Notes under the pieces: generated by a model
What the model was told of the DNA's origin: nothing
The model's input: the letters and a program-made list of their open reading frames with translations, nothing else
Databases searched by the model: none
Assembly (NCBI GenBank): GCA_002433675.1
Contig: DJIP01000029.1
Span: forward strand, 1-32,352
Reading direction: 5' to 3'
Source: Halomonas halophila
Lineage (GTDB): Bacteria; Pseudomonadota; Gammaproteobacteria; Pseudomonadales; Halomonadaceae
DNA: 32,352 nt
Translations under genes and position numbers: made by a program
Shown here: positions 27,535 through 32,352 of the stretch, piece by piece
How the letters are laid out: the number at the start of each line of letters is the position of its first letter
How positions within the stretch are numbered: the first letter of the stretch is position 1

Positions 27535-28422
27535 CTACCGGCGATAAAATTTGAAGTCGGCAAAGTCCAGGTACTGGTCTCGCGGGGTGCGCCAGGACTC
27601 GCCGGTGCCACCGAAGAAGGTGGAGAACATCAAACCGTCGATGTGGGCGTCCTGGACGTCGCGAAACTCCACGCCGGATACCTCGAGTCGAGGCTCGCCG
27701 TCGATCCACACCCGCATCAGGCCATCCTGACGGTCTGGGTCATTAAGACGGATCTCCTGCTCGACGGTGACCCAGTCGCCACTGGCGAAGTGCCAGCTCC
27801 CACGCCCCAGCGAGGCGCCGTAGGCCGTATCCTGATTGACCACGTAGGCGTAGAGCTCACCCTGACCGTCGCGCCGCCACATGAAGCGGGCGCTGAAGCC
27901 GTTGTCACCGGTGGCCTGGGTGCCGCCGCTGGGCGCCTCGCCCCCATAGAGCCCGGGCAGCTTGCCGCCCTTGACGAAGTCGAAGCCGTCGGGAAAGTGC
28001 AGCCGATAGCGCAGACAGGCGTGCTCAGCGCCGGCCAGCGCCTGGGGCGCAGCGTAGAAGCCCGCACCGCCACGTTTACCATCGCTGGGTGAAGAGGTGC
28101 CCGCGGGAAAGAACGCCCGCAACACGGCTCCCGCCTGGGGGTCCTCGACCAGGCTCAGGTTTTCAAGGCCCCAGTCGCGATGGCTACCGAAGCGCTGCTC
28201 GATGATGTCGTCGATCTCCCCCTCGACGTCGTCGAGATCCGGCGCGAACACGGGTTGCAGCCGCTGCGAACAGGGCGTCGCCGAAACGTCGCTGGTGACC
28301 TCCATGGGGTCGGCCCCTGCCTTCGGCGCCAGGGTGGCCAGCGAAAGCCCCAGGGCGAGCCCGACATACAGCGTCGGTCCGGTCTGTGACTGCGTTGTGT
28401 CGATGGTCTTGTCGGGTTGCAT
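27535..28422 (-). CDS. Exported PL14-type polyuronate (alginate/glucuronan) lyase
   Basis: The 295-aa precursor has a hydrophobic export signal (~16-37, TLYVGLALGLSLATLAPKAGA) and a jelly-roll lyase domain. The motif KGGKLPGLYGG with K154, then S177 and R179 (GFSARFMW) and Y191 and Y193 (LYAYV), reproduces the K/S/R/Y/Y active-site set of the PL14 lyase vAL-1 of Chlorella virus, with almost the same spacing. PL14 enzymes act on alginate, and vAL-1 also on glucuronic-acid polymers. PL20 glucuronan lyases share the same fold and are an alternative. A GGGAG ribosome-binding site precedes the ATG. Encoded inside the synthase operon and followed 26 bp later by the PL5 gene, it probably trims or releases polymer in the periplasm or at the surface. 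Confidence 0.8.
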   Translation of the reverse strand: MQPDKTIDTTQSQTGPTLYVGLALGLSLATLAPKAGADPMEVTSDVSATPCSQRLQPVFAPDLDDVEGEIDDIIEQRFGSHRDWGLENLSLVEDPQAGAVLRAFFPAGTSSPSDGKRGGAGFYAAPQALAGAEHACLRYRLHFPDGFDFVKGGKLPGLYGGEAPSGGTQATGDNGFSARFMWRRDGQGELYAYVVNQDTAYGASLGRGSWHFASGDWVTVEQEIRLNDPDRQDGLMRVWIDGEPRLEVSGVEFRDVQDAHIDGLMFSTFFGGTGESWRTPRDQYLDFADFKFYRR

Positions 28423-28517
28423 CGGTCGCTCCCGTCGGCCCGTTCGGGCCCTCGGTGGCGGTCATCACTGTGGCGGGACCTGGTTGGCCCCGCCACAGGG
28501 GCGTCTCGAGCGCTGCG

Positions 28518-29993
28518 CTAGACGTTCTCGCGCACGCTCTCTTCTACCTGCTCATAGAGGTCCTGGGCCTCGTTGAACACGGCGCGGCCGCCCTGCCAGA
28601 CACGCTCTACGGTCTCGCCGATGATCGGGGTCTCGTTGAAGCGCACGTCCACCGGGGTACCGACGCTGCTGGCAGGCAGCGGTTTCTCGGGAATCAACAG
28701 CACGCTAGCCACGTTCTTCTGCTGGCGGACCCAGCCAGGAAAGCCGGCGCGCGGCTCACGCTCGACATCCAGCGCCACGCTGCGCACCCGGGCGTCGATC
28801 ATGCCGGACTCGTGGGGCAGCGAGATAAAGGCCTTCTGGTTGGGCTCGATTCGCTCGATATCGCTCATGTGAACCAGTGCCTCGACCATGATCTCGTCGT
28901 CGCCGGTGCGCACCAGCGTCATGATCCGCTCGCCCTGGTCGATATAGGTGCCGTCGGCGCTGGACAGCGCCCAGGCCACCAGGCAGTTGCAGGGACTGAA
29001 GATCTCGTTCTGGGCCTGCTCGGCCTCGAGCGCGGCCAGGCGCGAGCTCTGATACTCGCGGGCGGTCTCGAACTGGTCGATGCGGGCCCGCGCCACCGCC
29101 GGTGACACCGTGTCATAGCTCACCGAACTACGACCTGCCGGTTTCGACGAGTTGGCCACACTGACCGGGCCGGAGCCTGCGGCCTCAAGGCTCTGCTCCA
29201 GGTTGTCGATCAGCTGGTCGTTGTACTCCTGGGCGGCCTGGGTCAGGATCAGCCCGGACTGCAGCTCGTGGTTCCTGACACTGGTGAGCTTTTCATCGCG
29301 CTCGACGCTATCCCCGGCGCGCAGACCGTGCTCCATCAAGACGCCGGGCCCGGGAGCGCGCACCTCGATACGCGGCGCACTGACCGCGGCAAAGCTCGGC
29401 TCGATCAGCATGAAGTTGCGATACAGTGCCGCCGTCAACACCAGACCGAGCGCCGCGATACCGGCAACCAGCAGCAGATAGCGGCCCCAGCGACGACCGC
29501 TGCCACCTTTGTGGCTGGCGCCGGCACCTGCGGCGCCCTTGCGCTTGCGCGGTGTCTGGGCATTCTCGCTGCCGACCATCGACTGGGGATCGAGATGGCG
29601 GCCGCTCAGACGCGCCCGGACGATGTCCTTCACCAGCGCCAGGTGCTGCGGCTCGATCGAGGTGAATTCCCAGCCGGTCAGCGGCGCTTCGCCCTGGTGG
29701 GCTTCGGTCTTGTGGCGGCACACCGCCGAGAAGGGCACGATGAACTCGCGCCCGGCTTCCTGAATCCGCAGTTCCGCCTGGATCCAGTCGCCGGGGGCGT
29801 GGCGCTGGTCACCTCGCATGGCCATACCGCCCAGGGAAAGATCGATGCCTCGGGCGTGCTCGCCCTGCGGCATCACCACCTCGAAGTCGGGTGAAACGCG
29901 AATATGGTGGCGCTCACTGCGAGCTTCATGGCTGACCTGATCCATCCGGCTCGCGGTGTCGTCACGCCTGTTGCCGTCGTTGTCTGTGGTCAT
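28518..29993 (-). CDS. Alg44-like PilZ / HlyD polymer synthase co-polymerase
   Basis: The 491-aa protein has a cytoplasmic PilZ domain (~22-135) with the complete c-di-GMP motif: R28xxxR32 and D51xS53xxG56. A basic linker, one membrane helix (~171-191) and a periplasmic HlyD/MFP-like part (~195-480) follow. The periplasmic part has a coiled-coil hairpin (~250-330), longer than in Alg44 of P. aeruginosa (389 aa). Alg44 activates Alg8 when c-di-GMP binds and bridges to the export apparatus. The start at 29993 was chosen as the first Met after which the sequence is protein-like; its ribosome-binding site is weak. It follows the Alg8-like gene after 121 bp. The intact motif means c-di-GMP should gate polymer synthesis post-translationally. 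Confidence 0.87.
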   Translation of the reverse strand: MTTDNDGNRRDDTASRMDQVSHEARSERHHIRVSPDFEVVMPQGEHARGIDLSLGGMAMRGDQRHAPGDWIQAELRIQEAGREFIVPFSAVCRHKTEAHQGEAPLTGWEFTSIEPQHLALVKDIVRARLSGRHLDPQSMVGSENAQTPRKRKGAAGAGASHKGGSGRRWGRYLLLVAGIAALGLVLTAALYRNFMLIEPSFAAVSAPRIEVRAPGPGVLMEHGLRAGDSVERDEKLTSVRNHELQSGLILTQAAQEYNDQLIDNLEQSLEAAGSGPVSVANSSKPAGRSSVSYDTVSPAVARARIDQFETAREYQSSRLAALEAEQAQNEIFSPCNCLVAWALSSADGTYIDQGERIMTLVRTGDDEIMVEALVHMSDIERIEPNQKAFISLPHESGMIDARVRSVALDVEREPRAGFPGWVRQQKNVASVLLIPEKPLPASSVGTPVDVRFNETPIIGETVERVWQGGRAVFNEAQDLYEQVEESVRENV

Positions 29994-30114
29994 GGTTGAT
30001 CCGTTGTGCTTGGTGTCCGATGGGCGCGCACTGCCTGTCGAGCAGGTACGCGCTTTGCGTGTTCTGATACCCCGCGTGGGTGGCCGGCACCCTCCGCGAG
30101 CGGCGCGACGGTGG

Positions 30115-32022
30115 CTAGAGCACCTGCACCTCGAGGCGTTCCAGGGCGATCTCCTGCCCGCCCAGGGACAGCGCGCAGCCGGCATCGACCGGGCAGCTCA
30201 CCCTGGCCTCGCGGCTGGCGGTCAGGCCCGGCAACCTGAGTGCCTGGGCGGCGAATTCGGGACTCAACGACAGCACGGTGGCGTCGCCGTCATCGGCGCC
30301 GAGCAGTCGCTCGACGCGCACTTCGTCCTCGCTGCCCAGCTCGCTTGCCAGCTGATGGTCCAGCGCCACCACGCCGGGGGGCAGGCGCAGCGCCGTGCCT
30401 TCCGGTGCCCGCACTACCGCCTGGGACAGCCAACGATTGTCGCTGCCGGCGTCGGCCTGGTCGGCGGCCAGCTGCTCGCTCAGCAGGTTGGCGCTGGGCA
30501 GATCCGGGGGCTTGAGTGCCCCGGTGACCAGCACCAGTACCAGCACCAATGCGCCCATATGAAAACCATGCAGCAGGTGGCCCATGCGCCGTTGGCGACG
30601 TGCCGCCCGGGGGTCCTCGGGCTCGCCGGCGGCGATGCCCTGCCGCGACCAGGCCTGACGGTTGAAGCGAAAGCTGACGTAGGTCTTCAGCAGCGCACCG
30701 AAGATCTGGTTGTAGTAGAGCAGCGGCAGCCACAGCACGCTGAAGCGGCGACGCTGCAGGGCCAGTACCAGGGTCGCGATACCGCGGGTGAACAGGATCC
30801 ACAGCAGGTAGGCGAAGATGAACGAAGGCCGCACGAACAGCGTGACCAGGATCGCCACCGTGGGACCGATCAGGGTGGTCCACATCGACAGCCGCTGATC
30901 GACCAGGCACCACCAGGTGAACCAGCCCATGGGCCTGGGGCCAAGCTGAATGGCCCTGCCACTGGTGCGCAGCATGTTGCCGTACCAGCGACGCATCAGA
31001 TCCGTGGTGGAATGAAAGAAGCGATGACGATCGGGCAGCTCCTCGAAACCACTGACGTAGACGTCCGGCACGTACAGCATCTTCCAGCCGCGCTTGAGCA
31101 GGCAGAACCAGGTGGACTTGTCGTCCCCGGACAGAAACTTGAAGGTGCCGAAGCGCCAGTGGTCGATATGGTCGCTTTCGACCGTCTGGATAAACTCCCG
31201 CTCCACCGCCACATCGGCGCGAAACACGCTGTAGCGACCGGTCAGCACCAGCTGGCGCTCGGAGATCGACATCGAGCTCATCATCAGGTGACGCTGGGCG
31301 TAGCGCAGGTCGTACCACTCACGGGTAGCGTCGCCACCGGTCACCCTGGCGCGGTTGTTGGTGGTGATGGCGCCCAGGTCCGAGCGCATCAGCAGAAATG
31401 GCAGCGAGCGCTCGAGGGTGCCGGGTTCCAGCAGGATGTCCCCGTCCATCGACACCAGCAGCGACGAGGGCCCGGGCATCTGGCGCGAGATGGCACGCAG
31501 TACCTCGGCCATGGCCGAGCGCTTGCCGTCTCCGCGCTGAAACATGTAACGCACCGACACGTTGGCCGGATGGCCGCATACGTCCATCACGTGCTGGATC
31601 ACGTCGATGTCGGTGCGATCGGACACCGAGGCGAAGATGGTAGTCGGCACGCCGTAGTCGGCGCACTCTTGCACCAGCGCCTCGTAGACCGGGAAGCTCA
31701 CCTCCGGCTCGATGCGAAAGGAGGTGCACAGCACGAAGAGCTCGTCCGGCCGCACGGCCTGGGCCGTGGCGTCGGCGTCACGGCGAAGCTGCGGAAAACG
31801 CACTCGGTTGTACCACAGCGAGCGCGCCGCATGGATGAACCACCAGCTGTAGCGCCAGGCACCGATGGCCCCGATGGCAAAGAAGAAGCTCTGCGACTCG
31901 GGGGAAAAGACGTCGTCGGGCAGCTCCAGTACCAGGATCGTCAACAGCGCCAGCAACAACAACAGGGTCGCAAGCTCGGTGACGCGGCTGGCCCTGGAGG
32001 AGGCGAAGGTCGCCTTGCTCAT
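30115..32022 (-). CDS. Alg8-like family-2 glycosyltransferase (polyuronate synthase) with C-terminal extension
   Basis: The 635-aa inner-membrane protein has two N-terminal helices (~14-34, ~44-66), a GT2 domain (~90-350) and at least four C-terminal helices. Catalytic marks are D193/D195 (MDGD), GDDKSTW (D300, D301, K302) and RRWYGN (344-349), all matching Alg8, which polymerises and translocates mannuronate. Similarity runs through YYNQIFGALLKTYVSF and ends near residue 460. A further helix (~485-502) and ~130-residue acidic, probably periplasmic tail are absent from the 494-aa Pseudomonas Alg8. The excellent ribosome-binding site GAGGAGG overlaps the end of the preceding gene. That gene encodes UDP-glucose dehydrogenase, so the donor may be UDP-glucuronate instead of GDP-mannuronate. 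Confidence 0.87.
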   Translation of the reverse strand: MSKATFASSRASRVTELATLLLLLALLTILVLELPDDVFSPESQSFFFAIGAIGAWRYSWWFIHAARSLWYNRVRFPQLRRDADATAQAVRPDELFVLCTSFRIEPEVSFPVYEALVQECADYGVPTTIFASVSDRTDIDVIQHVMDVCGHPANVSVRYMFQRGDGKRSAMAEVLRAISRQMPGPSSLLVSMDGDILLEPGTLERSLPFLLMRSDLGAITTNNRARVTGGDATREWYDLRYAQRHLMMSSMSISERQLVLTGRYSVFRADVAVEREFIQTVESDHIDHWRFGTFKFLSGDDKSTWFCLLKRGWKMLYVPDVYVSGFEELPDRHRFFHSTTDLMRRWYGNMLRTSGRAIQLGPRPMGWFTWWCLVDQRLSMWTTLIGPTVAILVTLFVRPSFIFAYLLWILFTRGIATLVLALQRRRFSVLWLPLLYYNQIFGALLKTYVSFRFNRQAWSRQGIAAGEPEDPRAARRQRRMGHLLHGFHMGALVLVLVLVTGALKPPDLPSANLLSEQLAADQADAGSDNRWLSQAVVRAPEGTALRLPPGVVALDHQLASELGSEDEVRVERLLGADDGDATVLSLSPEFAAQALRLPGLTASREARVSCPVDAGCALSLGGQEIALERLEVQVL

Positions 32023-32031
32023 GCCTCCTCC

Positions 32032-32352
32032 TCAGCCGTTGGCCACGTGGCGGCGGCCGATGGCGTGGTACTGCAGTCCCGCCTCGCGCACTCGGCTCGG
32101 CTCGAACAGGTTGCGTCCATCGATGATCACCGGACGATTCAAGCGCTCGCGGATGGTGGCAAACTCGAAGCCACGAAAGCTCTTCCACTCGGTGCAGATC
32201 ACCAGGGCATCGGCTCCCTCGAGCGCCTGTTCGGCGGAGTCGACCAGCGCCAGGTCGTCACGCTCGCCATACAGACGCTGGCATTCCGTCTGGGCCTCGG
32301 GGTCGTAGGCGCGAACTCTGGCGCCGACCTCCCACAGCGACTCCATCAGCAC
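32032..32352 (-). CDS. ugd: UDP-glucose 6-dehydrogenase, C-terminal part (5' end beyond window)
   Basis: The visible 106 residues are the C-terminal UDP-binding domain of the nucleotide-sugar dehydrogenase family. RAYDPEA, the ALEGADALVICTEWKSF block, VIIDGRNLF and YHAIGR are hallmarks of UDP-glucose dehydrogenases of the TuaD/Ugd type. The GDP-mannose dehydrogenase AlgD has a different C-terminus (VLVLGNGDE, VDLVGFMP in Pseudomonas). The enzyme oxidises UDP-glucose to UDP-glucuronate with two NAD+. Its stop lies 9 bp before the Alg8-like start, inside that gene's ribosome-binding site region, so the two are surely co-transcribed. This suggests that UDP-GlcA is the polymer precursor. The catalytic cysteine lies outside the window, so only the family call rests on sequence. 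Confidence 0.85.
   Translation of the reverse strand: MLMESLWEVGARVRAYDPEAQTECQRLYGERDDLALVDSAEQALEGADALVICTEWKSFRGFEFATIRERLNRPVIIDGRNLFEPSRVREAGLQYHAIGRRHVANG

Noticed and set aside
32032..32352. Calling the right-edge gene algD (GDP-mannose dehydrogenase) because it precedes an Alg8-like gene
   Set aside because: The visible C-terminal motifs (ALVICTEW, VIIDGRNLF, YHAIGR) are those of UDP-glucose dehydrogenases and do not match the AlgD C-terminus.

Overview
The window looks like chromosomal DNA of a GC-rich, probably marine or halophilic gammaproteobacterium. A Halomonas-type organism is the best guess. This rests on the high GC, three sodium:solute symporters, a KdgM-type porin and a KdgR-type regulator; no marker gene or rRNA fixes the taxonomy. 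Almost everything readable concerns uronic-acid or sugar-acid polymers, with one uptake/catabolism half and one synthesis half.

Region 1 (1-4523, + strand) is the end of a sugar-acid operon. It holds the last part of an RbsC-type ABC permease, an enolase-superfamily (mandelate racemase subgroup) dehydratase/cycloisomerase, a zinc alcohol dehydrogenase, a KduD-like SDR and a D-2-hydroxyacid dehydrogenase, closed by an 11-bp hairpin. A small 14-bp tandem repeat follows. Then comes an unrelated OsmC-YcaO fusion gene on the - strand (4753-6945).

Region 2 (7086-18382) is an oligouronide utilisation locus. Reading leftward on the - strand it encodes a DEH-reductase-like SDR, two cytoplasmic PL17-type heparinase II/III-fold lyases, a sodium symporter, a possible small ORF, a KdgM-like outer-membrane porin and a second sodium symporter. 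The divergent gene at 17597 encodes a KdgR/IclR regulator. Intergenic hairpins separate several of these genes. A third symporter with a 42-aa membrane partner (18507-20390) faces the regulator across a 21-bp perfect bidirectional terminator.

Region 3 (about 20.4-21.5 kb) is a gene-free kilobase with a cluster of inverted repeats. It is followed by a QseB/QseC-like two-component system (21456-23467, + strand).

Region 4 (23607-32352, - strand) is the most unusual part. It is an alginate-synthase-like operon: Alg8-like glycosyltransferase with an extra C-terminal domain, Alg44-like PilZ/HlyD co-polymerase, PL14-type lyase, AlgL-like PL5 lyase, and a very large AlgK-like Sel1-repeat lipoprotein. 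The first visible gene encodes the C-terminus of a UDP-glucose 6-dehydrogenase, not the GDP-mannose dehydrogenase AlgD. No epimerase, acetylation genes, AlgE or AlgA are visible. My reading is a c-di-GMP-controlled synthase for a glucuronate-type polymer built from alginate-machine parts, with two built-in lyases. Its fragments could be taken up and degraded by Region 2, since lyase cleavage of 1,4-linked GlcA or ManA gives the same unsaturated sugar. That link is inference.
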